A stretch of DNA of 64,000 nt from Stenotrophomonas sp. ISL-67 (GTDB lineage Bacteria; Pseudomonadota; Gammaproteobacteria; Xanthomonadales; Xanthomonadaceae). The stretch is taken from the NCBI RefSeq assembly GCF_018612915.1, contig NZ_JAGGRL010000006.1, forward strand, positions 1 to 64,000, written 5' to 3'. Made by a program: the position numbers and the translations under genes. Within the stretch, counting starts at the first letter, position 1, and every line of letters begins with the position of its first letter. Positions 28,428-36,744 of this stretch are shown piece by piece. Under the pieces are notes generated by a model. The model did no database searches and was not told the DNA's origin. It saw only the letters and a program-made list of their open reading frames with translations.

Positions 28428-28898
28428 ATGATCAACAACGATGTACTGCGCAGCCTCCGTTACATGCTCGACCTGAGCGACGGAAAGATTGCGGAAATCT
28501 GTGCCCTGGCCGACCCGGCGTTCGTGGTGGACAAGGCCGATGTGCCCGGTTGGCTGCGCAAGGAAGACGAGGAAGGGTTTGTGGCCTGCGACGACCGCAC
28601 GCTGGCGCACTTCCTGGACGGGCTGATCGTGCAGTTCCGCGGCCGCGACGAAAGCCAGCCGCTGCGCCCGGTGGAAAAGCGCATCACCAACAACCTGGTG
28701 CTGAAGAAGCTGCGTGTTGCCTTCGAGCTGAAGGATGTGGACATGCACGCGATCTTCGAGAGCGCGGGGTTCCCGGTGTCGAAGCCGGAACTGTCGGCGC
28801 TGTTCCGGCAGCCGGACCATAAGAATTTCCGCGCGTGCGGGGATCAGTTGCTGCGGAATTTCCTGAAGGGTTTGACCCTGCGCGTTCGCGGGGGTTGA
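28428..28898 (+). CDS. DUF1456 family protein (YehS-like)
   Basis: 156 residues with two repeats of the DUF1456 module: NNDVLRSLRYMLDLSD near the N-terminus and NNLVLKKLRVAFELKD near residue 87, each followed by a PxF/FR segment. The duplicate layout and length match E. coli YehS. Function in the family is unknown. The start MINNDVLRSLRY is canonical. Confidence 0.88.
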   Translation: MINNDVLRSLRYMLDLSDGKIAEICALADPAFVVDKADVPGWLRKEDEEGFVACDDRTLAHFLDGLIVQFRGRDESQPLRPVEKRITNNLVLKKLRVAFELKDVDMHAIFESAGFPVSKPELSALFRQPDHKNFRACGDQLLRNFLKGLTLRVRGG

Positions 28899-28904
28899 AC
28901 GGCC

Positions 28905-29051
28905 GGTAGGGTCGCATCCCAATCGACCGCACGTAGGGATGGGTACCCCGATAGGGCATGACCTCCGACGGAGAAGCGCGTTTCCGATGGAGGTCCATGC
29001 GTCAATGCGCCGATCGCCTTTATCGGCAGTCGTCTTGCGACCGACCCTACC
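28905..29051. repeat. 147-bp MITE-like element with GGTAGGGTCG terminal inverted repeats, copy 2
   Basis: It starts GGTAGGGTCGCATCCCAATC and ends CGACCCTACC, a perfect 10-bp terminal inverted repeat. Inside, bases 28992-29017 (GGTCCATGCGTCAATGCGCC and on) recur nearly unchanged in the repeat at 34486, and the left end recurs at 4345 (reversed) and 56084. It fills the space between DUF1456 and the porin gene. No coding capacity is seen. Confidence 0.65.
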
Positions 29052-29083
29052 GATGTATCGCGTCTGCCGCGGTGCCGGAAGCA

Positions 29084-29788
29084 TCAGAACGCGGTCTGCA
29101 CCGCAAACTCCACGCGCGAACCGGCGTTGCTGCCGAACAGGCGCTTGGCCGCGCTGTCGGTGTCATGCGCGGTCAAACGCAGTTCCCACGGGCCCTGCAC
29201 CGTCCAGATGGCGCTGAGCTGGCCGTGCAGATAGTCGTCGGCGAACGCGCTGTCGAGCCAGTACTGGCCTACCGCGGCTTCGATGCGCCACTGCTCGCCC
29301 AGCGGCATGCGCACGCCCAGCTGGGTGTAGGTGCCGGTGTGGCCGCTGGCCAGGGCGTCGTCGGAAACACCGATGCTCACCCAATAGCGCTCTTTCCACG
29401 TAAGCGTGCTGTTGAGCTCGGTCCAGTCCAGGTCCACCGTGGTGGACGGGTACAGGTAGTGGGTGAGGTTGACGTCCAGCGTCCAGTCCGGGGCGAGCTG
29501 GCCGCCCCACCCGGCCACGATGTCGAACTCACTGCGCGCGCCGGCGTCCGGTTCGAACGACACGCCCGAGCCCCATACCGAGGCGTACCAGCCTGATTCG
29601 CTGCCCAGCTTGACCCCGGCCTGCACGGTGGGATCTTCCATGGTCTGCGAGCTGCCGCGCCAGACATAATCGGACGTCAGCGTCGTGTTGCCGTCCACGC
29701 CGGCCAATGCGCCACCACTGAGCGCCAAGCCCAGCGCCAGACCGCCTGCACGGCGCACGCTGCGCCCTGTTACCTGCTTTGTCACCAC
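29084..29788 (-). CDS. TorF-type putative outer-membrane porin
   Basis: A beta-barrel protein of about 234 residues with a signal peptide ending in GGALAG and a mature start of VDGNTTLTSDYVWRGSSQT, the hallmark of the TIGR02001/TorF family. The rest alternates polar and aromatic residues, and the C-terminus is FAVQTAF with a terminal Phe suited to outer-membrane assembly. The start is probably one of the GTGs at 29788 or 29785, with AAAGG upstream; the open frame to 29959 has no secretion logic. Substrate unknown. Confidence 0.8.
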   Translation of the reverse strand: MVTKQVTGRSVRRAGGLALGLALSGGALAGVDGNTTLTSDYVWRGSSQTMEDPTVQAGVKLGSESGWYASVWGSGVSFEPDAGARSEFDIVAGWGGQLAPDWTLDVNLTHYLYPSTTVDLDWTELNSTLTWKERYWVSIGVSDDALASGHTGTYTQLGVRMPLGEQWRIEAAVGQYWLDSAFADDYLHGQLSAIWTVQGPWELRLTAHDTDSAAKRLFGSNAGSRVEFAVQTAF

Positions 29789-29940
29789 GTCCACCTTTGC
29801 AGAAAACGGCCTCGCCGTTGAGGCGCACAGTGTGGTGAACGCAGCCGTAAAGTCGCCATGTAGAGCGGCGGTAGTGGCCGCAAATTCGGCGTAAAAGCTT
29901 CCAGCTATCCGTGCCGACCCGGGATCCCCTTCACTGCCCT

Positions 29941-29962
29941 GCCGGCCAGCGGCCGGCACTAC
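29941..29962 (-). repeat. GTAG-type repeat
   Basis: On the minus strand it reads GTAGTGCCGGCCGCTGGCCG, a single SMAG-like palindrome in the gap between the porin and DUF6165 genes. Confidence 0.65.
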
Positions 29963-30025
29963 CGGAGGGCCTTCAGGCCACGCGCGTTATCATGGCGGCC
30001 CTGACTGACCTGCAGCGAGAATGGC

Positions 30026-30415
30026 GTGGACGCGATCCTGACCCCGGTATCGATTGGCGAGCTGATCGACAAGATCACCATCCTGGAAATCAAGGCCGAA
30101 CGCATCACCGATGCGGGCAAGGTGGCCAACGTGCGCACCGAACTGGATGGGCTGCTGCCGCTGTGGCAGGAACAGCTGGCCGCGCAGCCGGGGCTGGATG
30201 CGCTGAAGACCCAGCTCAAGGACATCAACGTGCGGATGTGGGACATCCAGGACCAGCTGCGCGACAAGGAAGCGGCGCAGGTGTTCGATGATCAGTTCAT
30301 CCAGCTGGCGCGCGGTGTGTATGGCACCAACGGCGAGCGGGTGAAGGTAAAAAACGAGATCAACCAGGTTGCCGGTTCGCAGCTGGTGGAAGAGAAGCAG
30401 TACCAGGGGGAATGA
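30026..30415 (+). CDS. DUF6165 family protein
   Basis: 129 residues, helical and charged, with PVSIGELIDKITILEIKAERI at the start and a C-terminal KNEINQ segment, matching the DUF6165 family as I remember it. Members are often found near glycan-synthesis genes, but none adjoins here. The start appears to be GTG at 30026. Probably cytoplasmic; function unknown. Confidence 0.75.
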   Translation: MDAILTPVSIGELIDKITILEIKAERITDAGKVANVRTELDGLLPLWQEQLAAQPGLDALKTQLKDINVRMWDIQDQLRDKEAAQVFDDQFIQLARGVYGTNGERVKVKNEINQVAGSQLVEEKQYQGE

Positions 30416-30429
30416 TTGCCCCGTGGCAA

Positions 30430-30496
30430 CCACGCAGGGCGTGGCTCTACGCCGGATGGATGCACCTGCACGGTAGAGCCACGCCCTGCGTGGCTG
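30430..30496. repeat. facing pair of GTAG-type repeats
   Basis: CCACGCAGGGCGTGGCTCTAC (30430-30450) and GTAGAGCCACGCCCTGCGTGG (from 30473) are inverted copies separated by 22 bases. They lie between convergent DUF6165 and regulator genes and could fold into one long hairpin. Confidence 0.75.
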
Positions 30497-30505
30497 CGCG
30501 GACGA

Positions 30506-31249
30506 TCAACGCGCAGTTGCCGCCATGAACCGCTCGCGGTCCTGCTGGGTGCGCCGGCGGATCTCCGCCAGCGCTTCGTTCTCGGTGGCTTCCAGCATCG
30601 ATTCGAACAGTCGCTGGAAATGATTGCGCATCGCCGTGCGCGCTGCGCCCGGGTCGCGCATCCGCAGGCCATCGAGGATGGCCGTGTGTTCGTCGTTGCG
30701 GGTGTCGCCGTCGTTGTGGCACACGTTGGCATACACCTGGCGCACCCGCGGCAGCTCGTTGCGCATGCGCCAGATCAGCTGTACGCAATGTTCCACCACC
30801 GGGTTGCCGGCAATGCGCGCGATGGCCAGGTGGAACTGGCGGTCGGCCTCGCTGGCCGCCGCCTCGCCCGACGCCGGGTCGGTCATCGCTGCAATCAGCC
30901 CTTCCAGCAGTTCCACTTCGGCATCGGTGATGCGGCTGGCGGCCATGGCCGCTGCCTCGGCTTCGATCACCGCCCGGGCGGCGGTGAGGTCGAATGCCGA
31001 GACGTCCGGCAGCGCGCCTGGGGCGGCTGTCGGTCGTGCCTTCACGTACACGCCCGAGCCGGTCTTGATGGTGATCAGGCCCTGCGCCTCCAAGGCGATT
31101 TCCGCTTCCCGCACGGTTACCCGGCTCACCCCCAGCCGTTCGGCCAGGTCGCGTTCGCCAGGCAGGCGCGAGCCGGGCGGGAATTCGCCCTTCTCGATCA
31201 GCGCGACGATTTCAGCGGCAATGGACTGGTAAAGGCGGGGTTCGGACAT
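30506..31249 (-). CDS. GntR/FadR-family regulator of the alginate locus
   Basis: A 247-residue regulator. The N-terminal winged helix (residues 3-72) has PPGSRLPGERDLAERLGVSRVTVREA, a standard GntR recognition unit. The C-terminal FCD domain has the metal-binding pattern with FHLAIARIAGN and DEHTAILDGLR. FCD regulators sense small organic acids; uronate derivatives such as KDG are the natural guess here. It is 44 bases downstream of the TonB receptor gene on the same strand, probably in one operon. ATG at 31249 is preferred over an in-frame TTG at 31255. Targets are inferred from position and the nearby dyads. Confidence 0.85.
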   Translation of the reverse strand: MSEPRLYQSIAAEIVALIEKGEFPPGSRLPGERDLAERLGVSRVTVREAEIALEAQGLITIKTGSGVYVKARPTAAPGALPDVSAFDLTAARAVIEAEAAAMAASRITDAEVELLEGLIAAMTDPASGEAAASEADRQFHLAIARIAGNPVVEHCVQLIWRMRNELPRVRQVYANVCHNDGDTRNDEHTAILDGLRMRDPGAARTAMRNHFQRLFESMLEATENEALAEIRRRTQQDRERFMAATAR

Positions 31250-31293
31250 CTTCAAGGCCTGGCTGTACGGTGGCTGGGGACCATCACGCTCGT

Positions 31294-34179
31294 TTAGAAC
31301 CGGTAGCGTACCCCGAGATAGTACCGCCGCCCGTAGGTGGTGTACTCGCGGAAGCTGCCCAGGATGGGCATATCCGACACCCGCGGCTCGTCAGTGAGGT
31401 TGCTGGCCGACAGCGACACCGACAGGTGCTTGTTGACCTTGTAGGTGGCGCGGAAGTCCAGCGAGCCATTGTCGCGTACATAGCGGTTCTGCGCCGGGTC
31501 GCCAACGAACTGCTGGTAATAGTCCGAGCGGTACTTGTAGATGGCCTGCAGGTCCAGCTTGCCCAGGCCCCAGTACACCTGCGCAGAGGCCACGTGCTTG
31601 GACAGGCCGAAGATGTTGGCCGGCTCCACGATCCCCGGGGTGACGATGCCGGTGGTGGGGTCGGTGGACTCACCCAGGCGCAGGTCCTCGGTCTTGAAGT
31701 TGGAGTGCGCGTAGTTGTAGCTGGCCTTCACGCCGAGCCCGGCGAAGATGCCCGGCAGGTAGGAGAAGCTGTGCGAGCCGGTCAGCTCGAAGCCGATCAG
31801 GTCGCTCTTCTGGTCGCTGGTGGCCAGCTGCTCCACCGGCACGGTGACGCTCACTCCGTCGATATCGAAGTCTTCCCCCACCACTACCGGCACCGAGCCG
31901 CCATTGAACTGCTTGTAGTACACGGCGGTGGAGAGCATGGAATCGGCGTTGGCGTACCACTCCAGCGACACGTCGGCATTCCACGACATCAGCGGGGTGG
32001 CGCGCGGGTTGCCGGTGGCGGTGATGTTGCCCAGCGCGTCGGCGACGCTGCCGAACTCGGTATCCACTTCGTCCAGGTTGAAGCTGCGGCCATAGCCCAG
32101 CGCGGCCAGGTCCGGGCGCGACATCGCACGGTAGGCGGCCACGCGCAGCAGCAGGTCCGGGCGCAGTTCGAAGGCGGCATTGAAGCTGGGCAGCCATTCG
32201 TTGTTGCTGGACTTGAGCACCTGCCGGGTGAAATCGCCGTTGGGCTGCAGGGTCACGGTGCCATCGGGATTGTTGACCACGTCCAGCCCGCTGCGCAGGC
32301 CCATCGAACGCACGTCGGTGTGCACCCAGCGCACGCCGATGTTGCCGGTGACCGGCAGGCCGAACCATTCGGCGCTGTAGTCGCCCATCAGGTAGATGGC
32401 GCTGGTCTTTTCGGTCACATCGTTGTTGGCCGGGTCGCGCAGGTCTGCGCTCAGGCCGGTGTCGTCCGCGCCGGTGAAGGCCTTGAACAGGCAGCGGCTG
32501 TCGAAGGTGGCCCACTGGTCGATGGTGTTGCCGCTGGCATTGGCCAGGAAGTCATCCTGCGGGAAGGCCTGGCGGCAGGCCTGGTTGGCGGCACGGATGG
32601 CGGCAACATTGGTGGTGGTGACATCCACCGTGTCGGTGAAGTCGGTATACGTCGCCTCGGAACGGCGCAGGCCGCCCTTGAGCGCGGTGAAGAAACCGCT
32701 TTCCGGGGTGAAGGCCGCATCGAAGCGACCGGCACGGATGGTGTGCTCACGGTCCTGCTGGCGGCGCCGGACCAGCGCCGAGTCGGTGAAGTTGTCCGGG
32801 TTGTTCACGTCGAACGCCGGATCCAGGTAAATGCTGGGCACGTCGCCGTGATAGTCGTAGGTGTAGTCGACGTAACGGTTGTTCTTGATGCCGGCCACCG
32901 GATTGCCGTTGACGTCGGTACGGCCGGCGCGCAGGCGGGTGGAACGCTCGATCTGCGAGCGCTGGGTGTTGGAGTAGGACAAGTCGCCGGACAGCATCCA
33001 GGCAGGGCTGGGCCGCACGATCAGGTTCAGGCCGCCGCCGGTGTATTCCTCGTTGCGCTCCAGGAAATTGCCGGTGGAATCGATGCTGGTGCTGCCGGTG
33101 TGGCTGAGCAGCGCGCCGTCGTCGCTGACCACGCGGTTGTTGATGTTGCGCATCATCGACGACAACGTCAGGTCCGAGCGGTCTTCGGTGTAATCGCGCT
33201 TGGAGTGCTGGTAGTCCAGGTTCACTTCCACCGCGTCGTTGGGCCGCCACTGCAGCGCGCCGAACTGGGAATCGCGCTTGTCGTGTTCGATGAACTGGCG
33301 ATACAGCCGGCTGCCCGGCGCGAGGTAGTACGGCACCCCATTGGCTACATCGTTGCCGTCGACCTGGGTGCAGTTGCGGGTGGCGCCCACGACTTCGCGG
33401 CCATCGCAGGCGGCCCAGGTGGTGCTGCTGGAGAACATTTCCTCCGGGTTGCTGCCTTCCAGCGCCTGCACGCCCAGCGAGACGCCAAGCTTGCCGCCGT
33501 TGCTGAACTCGAACTGGTCGATGTAGCTGGCGGTACCGCGCCAGCCCACGCCGTCGCCGTCCTTGAGGCGGTCGTCGTATTCCTGCCAGGTGCCGCGGCC
33601 GTCCAGCTGGATGGTCTGTTTGCCGTATTCCAGCGGTTTGACGGTTTCCATGTTGACCGTGCCGGCCACGCCGCCTTCGACGAAGTCGGCGCGCTGGGTC
33701 TTGTAGATCGCCACGGTGTTGATCAGCTCTGAAGGGAACTGGTTGAAGTTCACCGAGCGGTCGCCGCTGCCGTTGGTGGCCTCGCGGCCATTGAAGGTGG
33801 ACGAACCGAGGAACGGGCCCAGGCCGCGGATCGAGATTTCAGAGGCGCCGCCCTTTTCGCGGTGGGTGGAGGCGCCGGTGATGGTTTCGATGGCTTCGCC
33901 GATCGACAGCGCCGGCAGGTCGCCGATGTCCTCGGCCGACAGCACGTCGGACACCACGGTTTCCTCGCGCTTCTTGTCGATCGAGGTCTGGATGGTGCCG
34001 CGGGTACCGGTCACCTGGACCTGGTCGAGCGTCGTGGCCGCCGGCGCAGCGGCCGGGGTGGCGTCCTGTGCGTGCACCAGTGGTACGGCTGCGATGGCGC
34101 ACAGCGCATAGAACAGCGCGCTGTGCAGCGCGGTGTGGCGGAAGCCTCGTGGCGAGGCCGTACGGCGGTCATGCAACAT
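31294..34179 (-). CDS. TonB-dependent receptor, probably for alginate oligosaccharides
   Basis: A 961-residue outer-membrane receptor. After a signal peptide ending in VHAQ the TonB-box region and plug domain follow, with LDQVQVTGTR, IRGLGPFLGSSTFNGR and VEGGVAGTVNMET. The long barrel ends with YLGVRYRF, whose terminal Phe is typical. Long TonB receptors of this type in Xanthomonadaceae import plant or algal glycans. The ATG at 34179 has a GGAGG-type site; the frame upstream to 34212 is not needed. Its position, divergent from the lyase genes, makes oligoalginate the likely ligand, but the ligand is not readable from sequence. Confidence 0.92.
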   Translation of the reverse strand: MLHDRRTASPRGFRHTALHSALFYALCAIAAVPLVHAQDATPAAAPAATTLDQVQVTGTRGTIQTSIDKKREETVVSDVLSAEDIGDLPALSIGEAIETITGASTHREKGGASEISIRGLGPFLGSSTFNGREATNGSGDRSVNFNQFPSELINTVAIYKTQRADFVEGGVAGTVNMETVKPLEYGKQTIQLDGRGTWQEYDDRLKDGDGVGWRGTASYIDQFEFSNGGKLGVSLGVQALEGSNPEEMFSSSTTWAACDGREVVGATRNCTQVDGNDVANGVPYYLAPGSRLYRQFIEHDKRDSQFGALQWRPNDAVEVNLDYQHSKRDYTEDRSDLTLSSMMRNINNRVVSDDGALLSHTGSTSIDSTGNFLERNEEYTGGGLNLIVRPSPAWMLSGDLSYSNTQRSQIERSTRLRAGRTDVNGNPVAGIKNNRYVDYTYDYHGDVPSIYLDPAFDVNNPDNFTDSALVRRRQQDREHTIRAGRFDAAFTPESGFFTALKGGLRRSEATYTDFTDTVDVTTTNVAAIRAANQACRQAFPQDDFLANASGNTIDQWATFDSRCLFKAFTGADDTGLSADLRDPANNDVTEKTSAIYLMGDYSAEWFGLPVTGNIGVRWVHTDVRSMGLRSGLDVVNNPDGTVTLQPNGDFTRQVLKSSNNEWLPSFNAAFELRPDLLLRVAAYRAMSRPDLAALGYGRSFNLDEVDTEFGSVADALGNITATGNPRATPLMSWNADVSLEWYANADSMLSTAVYYKQFNGGSVPVVVGEDFDIDGVSVTVPVEQLATSDQKSDLIGFELTGSHSFSYLPGIFAGLGVKASYNYAHSNFKTEDLRLGESTDPTTGIVTPGIVEPANIFGLSKHVASAQVYWGLGKLDLQAIYKYRSDYYQQFVGDPAQNRYVRDNGSLDFRATYKVNKHLSVSLSASNLTDEPRVSDMPILGSFREYTTYGRRYYLGVRYRF

Positions 34180-34247
34180 CGTGATCTCCCTCCCAGGATG
34201 GATCGTCCGCATACACGGGGTTGATCCGGAAGATTCACGGTTGGAAG

Positions 34248-34267
34248 ACCAATGTCAATGAATTGGT
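34248..34267. promoter_or_regulatory. ACCAAT-N8-ATTGGT dyad over the receptor -35 region
   Basis: The half-sites match the TTGGT/ACCAA core used by FadR-family regulators of hexuronate genes, although the usual spacing is 2 bases. A minus-strand TTGACA (34253-34258) lies inside the dyad, so bound protein would block receptor transcription. Inference. Confidence 0.4.
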
Positions 34268-34342
34268 ACTAAAGTCTACCCCTCACATCCGCCTAGACCA
34301 CTTTCCGACGAATTAATGTGCGGGTGCAGCAGAGATATGCGC

Positions 34343-34378
34343 AAGTGGCTTACCAACTTCGCCTAAAGTGGTATGTGA
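34343..34378. promoter_or_regulatory. TGGCTTACCA operator candidate with an adjacent TGGTAT half-site
   Basis: TGGCTTACCA (34346-34355) inside AAG...ACTT matches the UxuR/ExuR-like consensus TGGTATACCA with two changes. A second site TGGTATGTGA starts at 34369 and keeps the left half. TACCA (34351) and TGGTA (34369) also form a wider inverted pair. The sites lie between the divergent receptor and lyase genes and are the best operator candidates for the adjacent FadR-type regulator. Confidence 0.45.
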
Positions 34379-34384
34379 TTGTGG

Positions 34385-34412
34385 TTGACGTTGTTGCGGT
34401 GGAGGCTGTTAC
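34385..34412 (+). promoter_or_regulatory. possible promoter of the PL6 operon
   Basis: TTGACG (34385-34390) is followed after 16 bases by TGTTAC (34407-34412), a weak -10. It lies about 47 bases before the GTG start of the PL6 gene and next to the operator candidates. Confidence 0.35.
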
Positions 34413-34458
34413 CATCCGGACTCGCGTTGGGTCCATGGTGATCTGGGAGGGTTAGCCT

Positions 34459-36744
34459 GTGGCACAGCAACATGGTGTACGTCTAGGTAGGGCTGTGAAG
34501 CGTTGGCGTTGGTGGGGTCCATGCGTTAAAGCGCCGATGGGCCATAAGGGCGGGCGTTTGGGAACCGCCCCTACCATCCTGGCATTGCTGCTCTGTCCTG
34601 GGTTTGCCTGGTCGGCTGAGTATCTGGTACACGACGCGGCTGGGTATGCTGCCGCCGCTGACGGCCTGAAACCTGGCGACACCGTGATCCTGGCCAACGG
34701 GATCTGGCGCGATGTGGACCTTCTGCTGACAGGCAACGGCACAATTGGTCAACCAATTCGACTGACCGCGCAGACGCCCGGGAAAGTGATCCTGAGTGGG
34801 CAGTCGCAGCTGCGGTTGGCCGGGTCCTACCTGGAGGTGTCCCACCTGGTGTTCCGCGATGGCTGGGCGCCGGGTGGCGAGGTCGTGAGCTTCCGTGGTT
34901 CGTCCAAAGCGTGGGCGGAGCACAGCCGGGTCACCGGCATCGTGATCGATGGCTACAACAAGCCCGACCGCGCCCAGTCCGACAACTGGGTGGCGATGTA
35001 CGGAACGTTCAACCGCTTCGACCACAACCAGCTGGTGGGCAAGACCAATGCCGGTACCACCCTGGTGGTGGTCCGCAACGCCACCAGCGGGTTGGACAAC
35101 CGCCACCGCATCGACCACAACTGGTTCGGGCCGCGCCCCAACCTGGGCAGCAACGGCGGCGAAACGATCCGCGTGGGCACCAGCCACGATTCGCAGTCCG
35201 CGTCGAACACGGTGGTGGAAAACAACTGGTTCGAGCACTGCGACGGCGAGGTGGAGATCGTGTCCAACAAGTCCGGCGGCAACCTCTACCGCGGCAACGT
35301 GTTCAAGGAGTCGCGCGGCTCGATGGTGCTGCGCCATGGCCACGGCAACGTGGTGGAGCGCAACATCTTCCTGGGCAACGGCAAGCCGCATACCGGTGGG
35401 GTGCGGGTGATCAACCGCGACCAGATCGTGCGCGACAACTATTTCGAAGGCGTGGCCGGCGATGGCTTCGCTTCGGCGCTGGCCGTGATGGCCGGCACCC
35501 GCGATGCGCCGTTGAACCGCTATGAGCAGGTCGACAACGCGCTGATCCGCCACAACAGCTTCGTGCAGGCGCGCTATCTGTTCCTGGGCGCCGGACTGGA
35601 TGACGAGCGCCATGCCATGCCGGTACGCAGCAGGATCAGCGACAACCTGTTCGTGGGCACCAACGCTGGCGACGTGCTGCGCACGCAGGGCGACCTGTCG
35701 GGCATTGCCTTCAGCGGCAACCTGCAGAGCCCGACGGCGTCACCTGGTTTCCCCAACGGCGTGGAGGGCCGCAGCGTCACCCTGCAGCGCGCGGCCAACG
35801 GCCTGCTGTATCCGCCGGCCGGCACCGAGGTCGGCGCGCCGCGTGACCTGGCGCCTGTCCCGCGCGACCAGGTTGGCGTGTCCTGGTATCCCAAGCAGGT
35901 CAGCCGGGCCGCGCTGGACAGCGGCCACGAACACCGCGTCGCGCCAGGCGAGGACACCCTGGTGACCGCGGTGGCGGCCAGCGCGGCCGGCGACCGCCTG
36001 CAACTGCGGGCCGGCGACTACCGCATCAACCAGGTGCTGGCGGTGGACCACCCGCTGAGCGTGGTGGGGCCGGCCAAGGGCAAGGCCACGCTGCGCTTTT
36101 CGCGGCCTTCGCTGTTCGAGATCCGCCCCGACGGTTCGCTGCGCCTGGCGGGGCTGGAGATCGACGGCAGCCTGGCGCCGGATGCCGCCGGCAATGCGGT
36201 GATCCGGGTCCCCCCGGGCAGCCAGGCATTCGATTACACGCTGGAGATCGCCGACAGCCACATCCGCGACCTGAGCAGCAACAAGGCCTTCGATGTGATC
36301 AACACCGGCAAGGGCACGTTCGCCGCGTCGATCCGGCTGCGGGGCGTGACGGTGAGCGACATCAGCGGCAGCGTGATCGCCGCCGCCGCCGAGACCGACG
36401 ACTTGGGCACCTACAACGCGGAAACGGTGGAGATCGTCGATTCGGTATTCCAGCGCATCGGTGGGCCGCTGGTGAACCTCTATCGCGGCGGCACCGATGA
36501 AAGCACCTTCGGCCCGGCCTTCCAGCTGCGCGGCAGCCACCTGGAACAGGTTGGCAGCGCCGGTGATACCAGCCTGCGCCTGCATGGCGTGCAGCAGGCC
36601 AGCCTGAGCGACAGCACCTGGCTGCACAGCGGCCGGGTGCGCTTCACCCATCAGACAGGCGAGCCGCATCTGCGCCTGCGCAACACCACGTTCACCGCTA
36701 CGGCGGCGCCGCAGTCCGATATCCCAGCCGAGACTTTGCCATGA
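34459..36744 (+). CDS. PL6 family alginate lyase, secreted
   Basis: Parallel beta-helix lyase that cleaves alginate by beta-elimination. The catalytic Lys and Arg are K271 (EIVSNKSGG) and R292 (VLRHGHGN), 21 residues apart as in AlyGC (K220/R241 from memory). The calcium ligands N232, E264 and E266 are at matching spacings. A C-terminal second helical domain, as in two-domain PL6 enzymes, covers about 480-750. The signal peptide core is ILALLLCPGFAWS. The GTG at 34459 has GGGAGG eight bases ahead; this adds a basic n-region of about 35 residues encoded by a repeat element. ATG at 34537 is an alternative. The gene overlaps the PL17 gene as ATGA. Confidence 0.93.
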   Translation: MAQQHGVRLGRAVKRWRWWGPCVKAPMGHKGGRLGTAPTILALLLCPGFAWSAEYLVHDAAGYAAAADGLKPGDTVILANGIWRDVDLLLTGNGTIGQPIRLTAQTPGKVILSGQSQLRLAGSYLEVSHLVFRDGWAPGGEVVSFRGSSKAWAEHSRVTGIVIDGYNKPDRAQSDNWVAMYGTFNRFDHNQLVGKTNAGTTLVVVRNATSGLDNRHRIDHNWFGPRPNLGSNGGETIRVGTSHDSQSASNTVVENNWFEHCDGEVEIVSNKSGGNLYRGNVFKESRGSMVLRHGHGNVVERNIFLGNGKPHTGGVRVINRDQIVRDNYFEGVAGDGFASALAVMAGTRDAPLNRYEQVDNALIRHNSFVQARYLFLGAGLDDERHAMPVRSRISDNLFVGTNAGDVLRTQGDLSGIAFSGNLQSPTASPGFPNGVEGRSVTLQRAANGLLYPPAGTEVGAPRDLAPVPRDQVGVSWYPKQVSRAALDSGHEHRVAPGEDTLVTAVAASAAGDRLQLRAGDYRINQVLAVDHPLSVVGPAKGKATLRFSRPSLFEIRPDGSLRLAGLEIDGSLAPDAAGNAVIRVPPGSQAFDYTLEIADSHIRDLSSNKAFDVINTGKGTFAASIRLRGVTVSDISGSVIAAAAETDDLGTYNAETVEIVDSVFQRIGGPLVNLYRGGTDESTFGPAFQLRGSHLEQVGSAGDTSLRLHGVQQASLSDSTWLHSGRVRFTHQTGEPHLRLRNTTFTATAAPQSDIPAETLP
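34486..34575. repeat. 90-bp GGTAGGG-ended repeat inside the PL6 signal-peptide coding region, copy 4
   Basis: It starts GGTAGGG and ends CCCTACC (7-bp terminal inverted repeat). Its interior GGTCCATGCGTTAAAGCGCC matches 28992-29011 in copy 2 with two changes, and the match continues for a few bases. It is in frame with the lyase gene and covers codons 10-39. Confidence 0.6.
34744..34757. promoter_or_regulatory. ATTGGT-N2-ACCAAT operator-like palindrome within the PL6 gene
   Basis: Both six-base arms fit the hexuronate-regulator consensus ATTGGTATACCAAT exactly; only the two central bases differ. It lies about 285 bases into the coding region. An intragenic operator acting as a roadblock or auxiliary site is possible; chance cannot be excluded. 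Confidence 0.35.

Noticed and set aside
31270-33732. 820-codon frame opposite the TonB receptor
   Set aside because: Low-complexity Val/Gly/His translation; the receptor frame has signal peptide, plug and terminal Phe.
36026-36229. Small Pro/Arg-rich frame within PL6
   Set aside because: Antisense shadow within a confident lyase gene.
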